Shown piece after piece: positions 1 through 12,098 of a DNA stretch of 64,000 nucleotides; position 1 is the first letter of the stretch; every line of letters starts with the position of its first letter. The notes under the pieces were generated by a model. That model did not search any database. It had not been told where the DNA came from and was given only the letters and a program-made list of their open reading frames with translations. The stretch is from Xanthobacter autotrophicus. Lineage in GTDB: Bacteria; Pseudomonadota; Alphaproteobacteria; Rhizobiales; Xanthobacteraceae. The position numbers and the translations under genes were made by a program. The stretch is taken from NCBI RefSeq assembly GCF_043194295.1, contig NZ_JBAFVK010000004.1, one strand, 5' to 3'.

Positions 1-647
1 ACTGGCTGACCGGGACCGCCAGGATAACCGGGCTCACCCGGACGGCCGGGACCGCCAGGATAGCCGGGGCCGCCCGGTCCACCGGGACGGTTCCAGCCGG
101 GCGGGGGCATGGGGGTGACGGACGGGGGCGGCTGCATGCCGGGAGGGGCGATATAATTGTTGCGCCACCAGCCGGGCTGGCGCGGCCCCGGAGGCGGGGC
201 ATACCAGCCGGGACGCGGCCGGGGTGCATAGCCTTCCCAACGGTAGCGGTCGGCATACCAAGGCTGGTTCACATAATAGGGCCGGCCCACATAATACTGG
301 TTCCAGTATTGCGAGGCGGCGAAGGCCACAACAGGCACGCCGATGGCCGCCACGCCCCAGTCGGGAAGCACGGCGGTTCGCCCCTGCACTTCGGAGCCAA
401 GATATTCGCTGTAAACCCAGCCGCGGTAATCCTGCCAGATCACGTCGCACCAGGATTCATCCTCCAGGCAGCCCTCGATTTCGAGCGGCGAGCCTTCGGG
501 AATGACACCCAGGCTGGGGAATTCGGTGTCCGGGCCGGTGCGGATATTCACATTCGCGGTGGAAAAGCCCGGCGCCGCCTCGGCCGCCGACACCATCCCT
601 GCCATCGCCAGGCCCGCGACCCAGCCTGCCAGTCTGAGCACCCTCAT
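1..647 (-). CDS. Secreted SH3-domain protein with Gly/Pro-rich tail, C-terminus cut by window edge
   Basis: The frame is open from an ATG at 647 to the window edge, so about 215 residues are visible and the stop is missing. The N-terminus is a typical signal peptide (short basic start, hydrophobic core, AEA|AP-like cleavage region). Residues about 25-80 resemble a bacterial SH3 (SH3b) domain, with the pattern NVNIRTGPDTEFP and paired Cys residues in GCLEDESWCDV. After an aromatic and proline-rich stretch with many Tyr/Trp, the protein runs into collagen-like repeats of the type GGPGYPGGPGRPGEPG. Known SH3b proteins often bind cell wall or envelope components; a periplasmic or surface role is inferred. 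A perfect 7-bp inverted repeat lies 14 bases upstream of the start. Confidence 0.8.
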   Translation of the reverse strand, partial: MRVLRLAGWVAGLAMAGMVSAAEAAPGFSTANVNIRTGPDTEFPSLGVIPEGSPLEIEGCLEDESWCDVIWQDYRGWVYSEYLGSEVQGRTAVLPDWGVAAIGVPVVAFAASQYWNQYYVGRPYYVNQPWYADRYRWEGYAPRPRPGWYAPPPGPRQPGWWRNNYIAPPGMQPPPSVTPMPPPGWNRPGGPGGPGYPGGPGRPGEPGYPGGPGQP

Positions 648-660
648 GGATCACTCCCAT

Positions 661-680
661 TCGACTCGATAGAGAGTCGA
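661..680. promoter_or_regulatory. Inverted repeat upstream of the SH3 protein gene
   Basis: TCGACTC, six bases, then GAGTCGA, just upstream of the ATG at 647. It could be an operator or a 5' leader hairpin that affects translation. Nothing else identifies it. Confidence 0.4.
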
Positions 681-762
681 TGCACTTAGTTTATCTCCGC
701 CCTCATGGCGTTTCATGTCCCAAGGCGCGGTCATTCCTAAGCGGCAGGAAGGCGCAATTGCG

Positions 763-2187
763 TCACGAGATGGTAAACGGAACGATATCCCGCACGTTCT
801 CGTCGATGCGGATCTCCCGGTCCAGCGGCGGAAAGGCACGCAGATCGCAGTCGCGGCGCGGGCAGATGCGGCAGGAGACACCCAGCTTGGCCACCGGCGC
901 GGCCTTCAGGTCCAGCCCGTCCGCATAGACGATGTCATGGCCGAAGGCGACCTCGCACCCCAGGCCGAAGGCATAGGCCCGCGAGGGCTGGCCGTGGCGC
1001 AGGGACGGGCTGACCACGGCGCGGGCGAGACAGATGTAGCGCGCGCCGTCGGGCATCTCGCCCACCTGCACCAGCGTGCGCCCCGGCATCTCGAACGCCT
1101 CGTGCACATTCCAGGCGGCGCAGGCCCCGCCGTGGCGGGCGAACTGGAAGCGCGTGGCCGAATGGCGCTTGGTGATATTGCCGGCGCGGTCCACCTTGGC
1201 GAAATAGAAGGGTACCCCCTTCGCCCCCGGCCGCTGGAGCGTGGACAGGCGATGGCACACCTGCTCCAGGCTGGCGCCGGTCTCCAGCACCAGGCGGTCG
1301 AGGTCGTGCCGCTGCCGCCGGGCGAGGTCGAGGAAGTGGCGGTAGGGCAGCATGAGCGCGCCGGCGAAATAATTGTGAAGCGCCAGCCGGCAGATTTCCG
1401 CCGCCGTCTGGCTGCGGAAGGCGCCGGAGGCCACCGTATCCTCCACCAAGGCCCCATGCTCCAGCTGGGCGATGGTGGCGGCGATGCGGAACGCCCGCGA
1501 CGGTGCCGACAATACCCCCGACAGCACGAGGCGCCGCAAGCGCGGATCGAAGCGGGACAGGGGCGCATCCGGGTCCGGCGGCCCGACCTCCACCTGCACG
1601 GAGTGGCGGCGGGCGAGATGGGCGGCGAAGGCAGCGGCGGGGTCCGCACCTTCCAGGATGCCGAGGCTGGAGGCGGCGGCCTCCGCGGCGCGGTCGAGGG
1701 GGTCCACGTAATTGTCGATATAGTGGAAGAAGTCGCGCACTTCCTCGTAGGGGATCAGCTTCGCCTCGTCCGCCCCCGGCGCCACGCCGGCGGTGAGCAT
1801 GTCGTCGAGGGAGGCGCGCCATTCCGCTGTGCGCCGCAGCGCCACGTGCATGCGCAGGAAGGCATGGGCGAAGGCGGGGGAAAGATTGGCCACCGCCTTC
1901 ATGTCCTGCAGGCCGAGGTCGAGATCCTTGAACAGCGGGTCGGCGGCGGTCTCGCGCAGGTCCGCCACCAGCCGGTCGAGGTCCTCGGCGCCGAAGGAGG
2001 TGATGTCCACGGCGAAGGTGCGCGAGATGGCGATCAGGATCGAGGCCGTCAGCGGGCGCTGGTTGCTCTCGATCTGGTTGATGTAGGACGGCGAGACGGT
2101 GAGGCGCTGGGCCAGCTCGCTCTGCTTGAGCCCCAGCTTTTCCCGTAGCCGCCGCACCGCATGGCCGGCATAGATCTTCTGACGCAT
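763..2187 (-). CDS. pccR: ScfR/PccR-type short-chain acyl-CoA responsive transcription regulator
   Basis: A 474-residue regulator. Residues about 8-65 form an XRE-type helix-turn-helix (LGLKQSELAQRLTVSPSYI). The rest matches the architecture of ScfR proteins (RamB, PccR): a degenerate IrrE/ImmA-like middle and a DUF2083-type C-terminus ending in the family's cysteine cluster CRICPRRDC near residue 450. Members of this family sense short-chain acyl-CoAs and activate propionate or acetate genes. The gene is divergent from pccB across a 206-bp spacer containing two candidate palindromes, so its likely targets are the pcc/mut cluster and itself. The assignment to propionyl-CoA is inferred from context. 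Confidence 0.85.
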   Translation of the reverse strand: MRQKIYAGHAVRRLREKLGLKQSELAQRLTVSPSYINQIESNQRPLTASILIAISRTFAVDITSFGAEDLDRLVADLRETAADPLFKDLDLGLQDMKAVANLSPAFAHAFLRMHVALRRTAEWRASLDDMLTAGVAPGADEAKLIPYEEVRDFFHYIDNYVDPLDRAAEAAASSLGILEGADPAAAFAAHLARRHSVQVEVGPPDPDAPLSRFDPRLRRLVLSGVLSAPSRAFRIAATIAQLEHGALVEDTVASGAFRSQTAAEICRLALHNYFAGALMLPYRHFLDLARRQRHDLDRLVLETGASLEQVCHRLSTLQRPGAKGVPFYFAKVDRAGNITKRHSATRFQFARHGGACAAWNVHEAFEMPGRTLVQVGEMPDGARYICLARAVVSPSLRHGQPSRAYAFGLGCEVAFGHDIVYADGLDLKAAPVAKLGVSCRICPRRDCDLRAFPPLDREIRIDENVRDIVPFTIS

Positions 2188-2207
2188 GGACGGCCCCGAC
2201 TTCGGGA

Positions 2208-2247
2208 TTGCAAATTCTTCACAATAAACAACGTGAATTTTTCACAT
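2208..2247. promoter_or_regulatory. Candidate ScfR/PccR operators in the pccR-pccB spacer
   Basis: Two imperfect palindromes with centres 23 bp apart: TTGCAAATTCTTCACAA at 2208-2224 and GTGAATTTTTCAC at 2233-2245. From memory, PccR/RamB sites are built on TTTGCAAA; the first palindrome contains ATTGCAAA, the second only the divergent TTCAC arm. They lie between divergent regulator and target genes, where an operator is expected. Confidence 0.45.
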
Positions 2248-2393
2248 ATTCCCAACGCCCGCAACTCCTGTTAGCCGACAGCAGCCTTGGGGAGCAGAGG
2301 CAGCGCAAAGCTTGGGCTTTCGCCGCCTTTGAACCCTCGATAGTCTCGATTTCACAAACACGGTTCCAAGCACCGCACTGGGGAGCGCTCGGC

Positions 2394-3926
<1,533 letters not shown>

Positions 3927-3987
3927 GGGTGGCCCGCTGAGGCCTGCGTCGGCGACGCCGGTCCTGCGCCGCCCAAGGGGCGGCGCC

Positions 3988-4080
3988 CCCTCCCACCCTC
4001 CCCCGCAAGCGGGAGAGGGCTTTCCCTACCAGCACGCCGCCACCCCCTCTCCCGCTTGCGGGGGAGGGTTGGGATGGGGG
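3988..4080. repeat. Inverted pair of REP-like elements between pccB and pccA
   Basis: Two copies of a C-rich element face each other: one with core CCCGCAAGCGGGAGAGGG at 4002-4019, and its reverse complement at 4045-4067 followed by a G-rich tail. Each copy is itself palindromic around CCGCAAGCGG, as in BIME-type extragenic palindromes. The same pair recurs at 6199-6319. Confidence 0.8.
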
Positions 4081-4148
4081 CAGAGCGGTTGAGGGAGAGG
4101 CACAAGGCTTCTCAAGATTTCAGCGCCTCGAGCGCGGGAGACACTTAA

Positions 4149-6176
<2,028 letters not shown>

Positions 6177-6198
6177 TGGGGACGCGGGAGCGGGCTGT

Positions 6199-6319
6199 CC
6201 CCTCTCCCGCTTGCGGGGGAGGGTTAGGGTGGGGGCCTGCTGGCCACACGCCCTGCCGTGTGAAAGTCTCTCGCTCGCCCGCCCCCTCCCCGGCCCTCCC
6301 CCGCAAGCGGGAGAGGGAG
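6199..6319. repeat. Second inverted pair of REP-like elements, between pccA and the cfa-like gene
   Basis: One copy at 6199-6235 (CTCTCCCGCTTGCGGGGGAG core) and an inverted copy at 6282-6319, the same family as at 3988-4080. Its right edge lies 17 bases before the next ATG, so the element forms much of the downstream gene's leader. Confidence 0.8.
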
Positions 6320-6336
6320 ATCGTTGGAGCCCATTG

Positions 6337-7566
6337 ATGCGCCTCCTCTCCCACCTCCTGAACCGCTTCGTGGAGAAGGGCCGCCTGACGGTGATCACCG
6401 CCGACGGGCAGCGCCATGCCTTCGGCTCGGGGCAGGATGGTCCGTCTGTCACAGTGCGCATGCATGACAGGAAGCTGGAGCGCGACCTGTTCTTCAATCC
6501 GGAGCTGGTGGCGGCGGAAGCCTATATGGACGGCCGCCTCTCGTTCGAGGACGGGGCCGGCGCGTTCGAGCTGCTGTCCTTGTTCTCGGTGAACCGCAAG
6601 GGGCTGGGTAGCCACCCGGTGCAGCAGGCGCTGCGCAAGGCGTGGCGCTCGGTGCGGCGGTTCCAGCAGGCGAACCCGGTGGCCAAGGCGAAGGAGAACG
6701 TCTCCTCCCACTACGACCACCCGGCCGCCTTCTACCGGCTGTGGCTGGACGAGACCATGGCCTACAGCTGCGCCTACTTCCGCGATCCGGAAGAGCCGCT
6801 GGCGGAGGCGCAGCGCAACAAGTTCCGCCACATCGCCGCCAAGCTGAAGATCTCCGCCGGCATGCGGGTGGCGGAGATCGGCTCCGGCTGGGGCGGGCTG
6901 GCCATCTACATGGCGAAGGAATGCGGGGCACAAGTCACCGCCATCAACGTCTCGCCGGAGCAGCTCGCCGAAAGCCGGCGGCTCGCGGAGGCGGCGGGCG
7001 TGGCCGGCTCCATCGACTTCCGCGAGGTGGATTATCGCAACCTGAAGGGCAAGTTCGACCGCGTGGTCTCCATCGGCATGATGGAGCATGTGGGCGTCTC
7101 GCATTTCGACGATTACTTCACCACCATCCGCAACCTGCTGGATGAGGGCGGCTTCGCGCTGGTGCACGCCATCGGCCGCATGTCGCCCCCCGGCACCACG
7201 GCGCCGTTCATCCGCAAGTATATCTTCCCCGGCGGCTATGTGCCGGCGCTGTCGGAGGTGTTCGCCTCCACCGAGCGCACCCACCTGTGGGTGGACGACT
7301 GCGAGGTGCTGCGCCTGCACTATTACTGGACCATCCGCGCGTGGCGGCGGAACTTCATGGCCCGCCGCGCGGAAGTGGACGCCATGATGGGCGAACGCTT
7401 CGGCCGCATGTGGGAATTCTACCTCGCCGCCGTGGAACTGGGCTTCCTGCACGGCTCCAACATGGTGTTCCAGTTGCTCCTCTCCGAGAAGCGCGACGAC
7501 GTGCCGGTGCTGCGCGACTACATGTTCGACGCCGAGCGGTCGCTGGCGGCACGGGAGGGGCGGTGA
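6337..7566 (+). CDS. cfa: Cyclopropane-fatty-acyl-phospholipid synthase family methyltransferase
   Basis: 409 residues from the ATG at 6337. An N-terminal lipid-binding region typical of Cfa/CmaA proteins precedes a class I SAM-dependent methyltransferase domain (about 150-320) with the SAM motif VAEIGSGWGGLAIYMA and the family motif SIGMMEHVG. Known members add a methylene or methyl group across double bonds of membrane phospholipid acyl chains. The frame extends upstream into the REP-like repeat, so the later start is chosen; TTGGAG at 6325 is a weak ribosome site. It sits inside the propionyl-CoA cluster, where a lipid enzyme is not metabolically required. The family is certain, the exact product is not. 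Confidence 0.88.
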   Translation: MRLLSHLLNRFVEKGRLTVITADGQRHAFGSGQDGPSVTVRMHDRKLERDLFFNPELVAAEAYMDGRLSFEDGAGAFELLSLFSVNRKGLGSHPVQQALRKAWRSVRRFQQANPVAKAKENVSSHYDHPAAFYRLWLDETMAYSCAYFRDPEEPLAEAQRNKFRHIAAKLKISAGMRVAEIGSGWGGLAIYMAKECGAQVTAINVSPEQLAESRRLAEAAGVAGSIDFREVDYRNLKGKFDRVVSIGMMEHVGVSHFDDYFTTIRNLLDEGGFALVHAIGRMSPPGTTAPFIRKYIFPGGYVPALSEVFASTERTHLWVDDCEVLRLHYYWTIRAWRRNFMARRAEVDAMMGERFGRMWEFYLAAVELGFLHGSNMVFQLLLSEKRDDVPVLRDYMFDAERSLAAREGR

Positions 7567-7651
7567 TGGACGCCGGCTTCTCCGATCCCCGGCATGACGC
7601 TGCTTCGCAGCGCACTGTTTCTCTCCTGTTCCCTCTCCCGGAGGTCCGCTC

Positions 7652-9484
7652 ATGACCGCCCTGCCCTTCGCGACCAACCTTGCCCCCGTCACCCGCGAGG
7701 ACTGGCTGAAGCTGGTCGAGGGCGTGCTGAAGGGCGCGCCCTACGACAAGCGCCTCGTCACCCGCACCTATGAGGGCCTCGCCCTCGACGCTTTGCCCGA
7801 GCGCAAGCCGCAAGCCCCCATCGTGGCGGGACGGCCGGCCGGCGCGCCGTGGGTCATCAGCGCGCGCGTCGACCAGAGCGACCTTGCCGCCGCCCACGAG
7901 CAGGCGCTTGAGGACCTGGACGGCGGCGCCTCCGGCCTCGCGCTGGTCTATGCCTCCTCGCCCTCGGCCTATGGCTTCGGCCTGCCGGACGGCGCCGACC
8001 TGAAGGTGGTGCTGAAGGACGTGCTGCTCGACCTCATCGAGACGCGCATCGAGAGCGGCGCCTTCCAGGGCCGCGGCGAGGACCTCGCCTTCGCCGATTA
8101 TGCCGAGGCTGCGGGCTTCGATCCCAAGGGTCTCGCCGTCTCCTTCGGCCTCAACCCGCTGGGGGATTTCGCCGCTGCGGGCACCCTGCCCATGGCGTGG
8201 CCGCTTTTGGCCAAGCGCTTCGCCGAGACCTCCGCCATCCTCGCGGCACGCGGCTTTGCCGGCCCGTTCGCACGGGCGGACGGTGGCGTGTTCCATGCCG
8301 CCGGCGCGTCCGACGCGCAGGAGCTTGCGGCGGTGCTCGCCACCGCCGTGGCCTATCTCAAGGCCTATGGCGAGGCGGGCATCGCCCTGTCTGAGGCGGC
8401 GGCGCGCATCGAGGTCGCCCTGGTGGCCGACCTGAACCAGACCGCTACCATCGCCAAGTTCCGCGCCATCCGCCTGCTGTGGGGCGCGGTGCTGCGCGAA
8501 TGCGGCCTGCCGGAAACCGCGCTGAAGGTGCACGCCACCACCGCGTGGCGCTCCCTGACCCGGCGCGACCCTTATGTGAACCTGCTGCGCAACACGGTGG
8601 CGGCGTTCGCGGCCGGCGTCGGCGGGGCGGACAGCCTCACCGTGCTGCCCTTCACCCAGGCTCTGGGCCTGCCCGACGCCTTCGCCCGGCGCCTCGCCCG
8701 CAACACCCAGGTGATGCTGCTGGAGGAGAGCAACGTCCACCGCGTGGCCGACCCCGGCGCCGGCGCCGGCGCGGTGGAGACCTATACGGATGGGCTCGCC
8801 GAAAAGGCGTGGGACCTGTTCCGCACCATCGAGAAGCGCGGCGGCATGGCCGACGTGCTGGAAGACCGCTGGTTCAAGGCCGAGATCACCGAGGTGAAGG
8901 CCCGCCGCGACAAGGATGTGGCCACCCGCAAGGCGCCCATCACCGGCACCTCGGAATTCCCCATCCTGGTGCAGCAGGCGCCGGAAGTGCTGGCGCCTTT
9001 GCCTGCCACCTTCGAGCCCGTGGCCGATGGAGCGCTGACGCCCCACCGCACGTCAGAGCCGTTCGAGGCCCTGCGCGACAAGTCGGAAGCCGCTGCCAAA
9101 GCGCCGGCCGTCTTCCTTGCCACGCTCGGCCCCGTCGCCGCCTTCACGGCGCGGGCGGGCTTCGCAAGGAACTTCTTCGAGGCCGGCGGCATTGCCGCTC
9201 CAGTACCGGACGGCTTCGCCGACCGCGACGCGCTGGTGTCTGCCTTCAGTGCCGCAGGCACGCCCTTCGCCTGCCTCGTCTCGTCGGACGAGGTCTATGC
9301 GGCCGAGGGGGCAGCCACCGCCGAGGCCCTGAAAGCCGCCGGCGCCAGCACCGTCTGGCTCGCCGGCAAGCCGGCCGAGCTGGAAACGGCGCTCAAGGCG
9401 GCGGGCGTTTCCGGCTTCATCTTCGCCGGTTGCGACGTGCTGGAGACGCTGGCGCGGGCGCAGAGCGCGGCGGGACTGGACTGA
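7652..9484 (+). CDS. mutA: Methylmalonyl-CoA mutase small (beta) subunit
   Basis: 610 residues with GGAGG seven bases before the ATG. It aligns in outline with the mutase TIM barrel (SLTRRDPYVNLLRNTVAAF, LPFTQALGLPDAFARRLARNTQ) and a degenerate cobalamin-binding domain at the C-terminus. The DxHxxG cobalamin motif is absent, as expected for the small subunit of heterodimeric mutases, which supports the catalytic large subunit without binding B12. The large subunit is at 9942-12098, separated by a small secreted-protein gene. Confidence 0.93.
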   Translation: MTALPFATNLAPVTREDWLKLVEGVLKGAPYDKRLVTRTYEGLALDALPERKPQAPIVAGRPAGAPWVISARVDQSDLAAAHEQALEDLDGGASGLALVYASSPSAYGFGLPDGADLKVVLKDVLLDLIETRIESGAFQGRGEDLAFADYAEAAGFDPKGLAVSFGLNPLGDFAAAGTLPMAWPLLAKRFAETSAILAARGFAGPFARADGGVFHAAGASDAQELAAVLATAVAYLKAYGEAGIALSEAAARIEVALVADLNQTATIAKFRAIRLLWGAVLRECGLPETALKVHATTAWRSLTRRDPYVNLLRNTVAAFAAGVGGADSLTVLPFTQALGLPDAFARRLARNTQVMLLEESNVHRVADPGAGAGAVETYTDGLAEKAWDLFRTIEKRGGMADVLEDRWFKAEITEVKARRDKDVATRKAPITGTSEFPILVQQAPEVLAPLPATFEPVADGALTPHRTSEPFEALRDKSEAAAKAPAVFLATLGPVAAFTARAGFARNFFEAGGIAAPVPDGFADRDALVSAFSAAGTPFACLVSSDEVYAAEGAATAEALKAAGASTVWLAGKPAELETALKAAGVSGFIFAGCDVLETLARAQSAAGLD

Positions 9485-9506
9485 ACCGAAGGACGGGAAG
9501 CGAGCC

Positions 9507-9878
9507 ATGTTGCACACAATTGCGGGCCTCACCGCCCTCGCGCTCCTCGCGGCGGCGACGGCAGTTACCCCCGCCCGCGCCGACAACGCCAGGCGCTTCG
9601 ACGGCAGCTGGGTGGTGCGCACCTCCGCCGAGGAGGGCAAATGCAACAAGAATTTCGACTTCAAGCTGGCCGTGAAGAATGGCAAGGTCACCTACGCGGG
9701 CTATTGGCCGGTGAAAGCCGCCGGCGGCATCAGCAAGCTAGGCCTGGTGCGGATGACCTTGACCCACGGGCAGCGCAAAGTCACCGCCACCGGGCTCGCC
9801 GAAGGCGATCAGGCCTCGGGTGACTGGTCCTCGCCCCAGCCCAAATGCAACGGCTCCTGGCTTGCCCGGCGCGCCTGA
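9507..9878 (+). CDS. Small secreted protein of unknown function between mutA and mutB
   Basis: 123 residues. The first 25 form a signal peptide (hydrophobic run ALALLAAATAVTP then ARADNA). The mature part of about 98 residues begins RRFDGSWVVR, has two Cys (GKCNKNF near the start, PKCNGSW near the end) that could form a disulfide, and alternating polar/apolar stretches suggesting a small beta-barrel. I do not assign a function. It is transcribed with the mutase genes, 22 bp after mutA. An exported protein between the two subunits of a cytosolic enzyme is odd. Confidence 0.75.
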   Translation: MLHTIAGLTALALLAAATAVTPARADNARRFDGSWVVRTSAEEGKCNKNFDFKLAVKNGKVTYAGYWPVKAAGGISKLGLVRMTLTHGQRKVTATGLAEGDQASGDWSSPQPKCNGSWLARRA

Positions 9879-9941
9879 GCCAGAACCCGCCAAAGTCACG
9901 TCCCGCCAATGCCACCGCGGCCGATTTCGAGGGAACAGAAG

Positions 9942-12098
9942 ATGAGCCGGATCCCCAACTTCGCCGACATCGATTGGCGCGCGCCGGAGCTGGGCGCCCC
10001 CTCCGCGGCCGCCGCCCCCTGGACCACGCCCGAGGGCATCCCGGTGAAGCCGCTCTATGGCCCGGCGGACATCGAGGGCCTCGACTACATCGACACCTAT
10101 CCCGGCATCGCGCCGTTCCTGCGCGGGCCCTATGCCCCCATGTACGCCACCCAGCCCTGGACCATCCGGCAATATGCCGGCTTCTCCACGGCGGAGGATT
10201 CCAACGCCTTCTACCGCCGCAACCTCGCGGCCGGGCAGAAGGGCCTGTCGGTGGCCTTCGACCTCGCCACCCATCGCGGCTATGACTCAGACCACCCGCG
10301 CGTCGCCGGCGACGTGGGCATGGCCGGCGTCGCCATCGACAGCATCTACGACATGCGCACCCTGTTCTCCGGCATCCCGCTGGACCAGATGAGCGTGTCC
10401 ATGACCATGAATGGCGCGGTTCTGCCCATTCTGGCGCTCTATGTGGTGGCGGCGGAAGAACAGGGCGTGGCGTCGGCCAAGCTCTCCGGCACCATCCAGA
10501 ACGACATTCTCAAAGAATTCATGGTGCGGAATACCTATATCTATCCGCCCGCCCCTTCCATGCGCATTATCTCGGACATCTTCGCCTTCACGTCGAAGGA
10601 AATGCCTCGCTTCAACTCCATCTCCATCTCCGGCTACCACATGCAGGAAGCCGGCGCGACGCAGGACCTGGAGCTGGCCTACACGCTGGCGGATGGCGTG
10701 GAATATGGCCGCGCCGGCGCCGCCGCGGGCCTGCCCATCGACGTGTTCGCGCCGCGCCTGTCGTTCTTCTGGGCCATCGGCATGAACTTCTTCATGGAGG
10801 TGGCCAAGCTGCGCGCCGCCCGCCTCCTGTGGACGCGGCTGATGACCGACCTTGGGGCAAAGAACCCCAAGTCCCTGCCCCTGCGCACCCATTCGCAAAC
10901 CTCGGGCTGGTCGCTGACCGCGCAGGACGTGTTCAACAACGTCATGCGCACCGCCATCGAGGCCATGGCCGCGACTCAGGGCCAGACCCAGTCCCTGCAC
11001 ACCAATGCGCTGGATGAGGCGCTGGCTTTGCCCACGGACTTCTCTGCCCGCATCGCCCGCAACACCCAGATCCTGCTCCAGCAGGAGAGCGGCACCACTC
11101 GCCAGATCGACCTGTGGGGCGGGTCCTATTTCGTGGAGAAGCTCACCGCCGACCTCGCCGCCAAGGCGTGGGCGCACATCCAGGAGGTGGAGGCGCTGGG
11201 CGGCATGGCCAAGGCCATCGAGGCCGGCATTCCCAAGCTGCGCATCGAGGAGGCGGCCGCCACCACCCAGGCCCGCATCGACGGCGGGGCGCAGACTGTG
11301 GTGGGCGTGAACAAGTTCAAGCCCGAGCGCGACCGCATGATCGACGTACTGAAGGTGGAGAACGCCACCGTGCGCGCCGCCCAGATCGACAAGCTCAAGC
11401 GCCTGCGCGCCGAGCGAAGCCAGGCCGAGGTGGACGGCAAGCTCGAAGCCCTCACCAACGGCGCGGCGGGCAATGGCAACCTCCTGGCGCTGGCCATTGA
11501 CGCGGCCCGGGCCAAGGCCACGGTGGGCGAGATTTCCGACGCGCTGGAGAAGGTGTTCGGCCGCCATCGCGCCGAGATCCGCGCCATCTCCGGCGTCTAC
11601 AAGCGCGAGGCGACCGCCATGACGGACAAGGTGGGCAAGCTGCAGAAGCTGGTGGAAGCGTTCGAGCAGGCGGAAGGCCGCCGGCCACGCATCCTCGTCG
11701 CCAAGGTGGGCCAGGACGGCCACGACCGCGGCCAGAAGGTGATCGCCTCCGCCTTCGCCGACCTCGGCTTCGACGTGGACATCGGCCCCCTCTTCGCCAC
11801 CCCGGAGGAAGCCGCCCGGCAGGCGGTGGAGAACGACGTGCACGTGGTGGGCATCTCCTCGCTGGCCGCCGGCCACCTGACGCTCGTGCCGGCGCTGAAG
11901 GCGGCGCTGGAGGCGGAAGGCCGGGGTGACATCATGGTGGTGGTGGGCGGCGTGGTGCCCCCGCAGGACTATGAGGCCCTGAAGGCCGCCGGCGCCGAGG
12001 CCATCTTCCCCCCCGGCACGGTCATCGCCGACGCGGCCAAGGAACTGCTCGGCACCCTGTCCCAGCGGCTCGGGCACACGCTCGAAGCGGCGGAGTGA
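9942..12098 (+). CDS. mutB: Methylmalonyl-CoA mutase large (alpha) subunit
   Basis: 718 residues from the ATG at 9942, which has GAGGGA seven bases upstream; an in-frame ATG at 9909 is less likely. It catalyses the B12-dependent rearrangement of (R)-methylmalonyl-CoA to succinyl-CoA. The N-terminal catalytic barrel contains FSTAEDSNAFYRRNLAAG and the C-terminal domain carries the cobalamin lower-ligand motif DGHDRG, Asp592-x-His594-x-x-Gly597. With PccBA it links propionyl-CoA to the TCA cycle. The stop overlaps the GTG start of the next gene by four bases. Confidence 0.96.
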   Translation: MSRIPNFADIDWRAPELGAPSAAAAPWTTPEGIPVKPLYGPADIEGLDYIDTYPGIAPFLRGPYAPMYATQPWTIRQYAGFSTAEDSNAFYRRNLAAGQKGLSVAFDLATHRGYDSDHPRVAGDVGMAGVAIDSIYDMRTLFSGIPLDQMSVSMTMNGAVLPILALYVVAAEEQGVASAKLSGTIQNDILKEFMVRNTYIYPPAPSMRIISDIFAFTSKEMPRFNSISISGYHMQEAGATQDLELAYTLADGVEYGRAGAAAGLPIDVFAPRLSFFWAIGMNFFMEVAKLRAARLLWTRLMTDLGAKNPKSLPLRTHSQTSGWSLTAQDVFNNVMRTAIEAMAATQGQTQSLHTNALDEALALPTDFSARIARNTQILLQQESGTTRQIDLWGGSYFVEKLTADLAAKAWAHIQEVEALGGMAKAIEAGIPKLRIEEAAATTQARIDGGAQTVVGVNKFKPERDRMIDVLKVENATVRAAQIDKLKRLRAERSQAEVDGKLEALTNGAAGNGNLLALAIDAARAKATVGEISDALEKVFGRHRAEIRAISGVYKREATAMTDKVGKLQKLVEAFEQAEGRRPRILVAKVGQDGHDRGQKVIASAFADLGFDVDIGPLFATPEEAARQAVENDVHVVGISSLAAGHLTLVPALKAALEAEGRGDIMVVVGGVVPPQDYEALKAAGAEAIFPPGTVIADAAKELLGTLSQRLGHTLEAAE

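Noticed and set aside
715..2148. A 477-codon open frame opposite the ScfR-type regulator.
   Set aside because: It is the antisense shadow of a clear helix-turn-helix regulator in high-GC DNA, with no protein-like domains.
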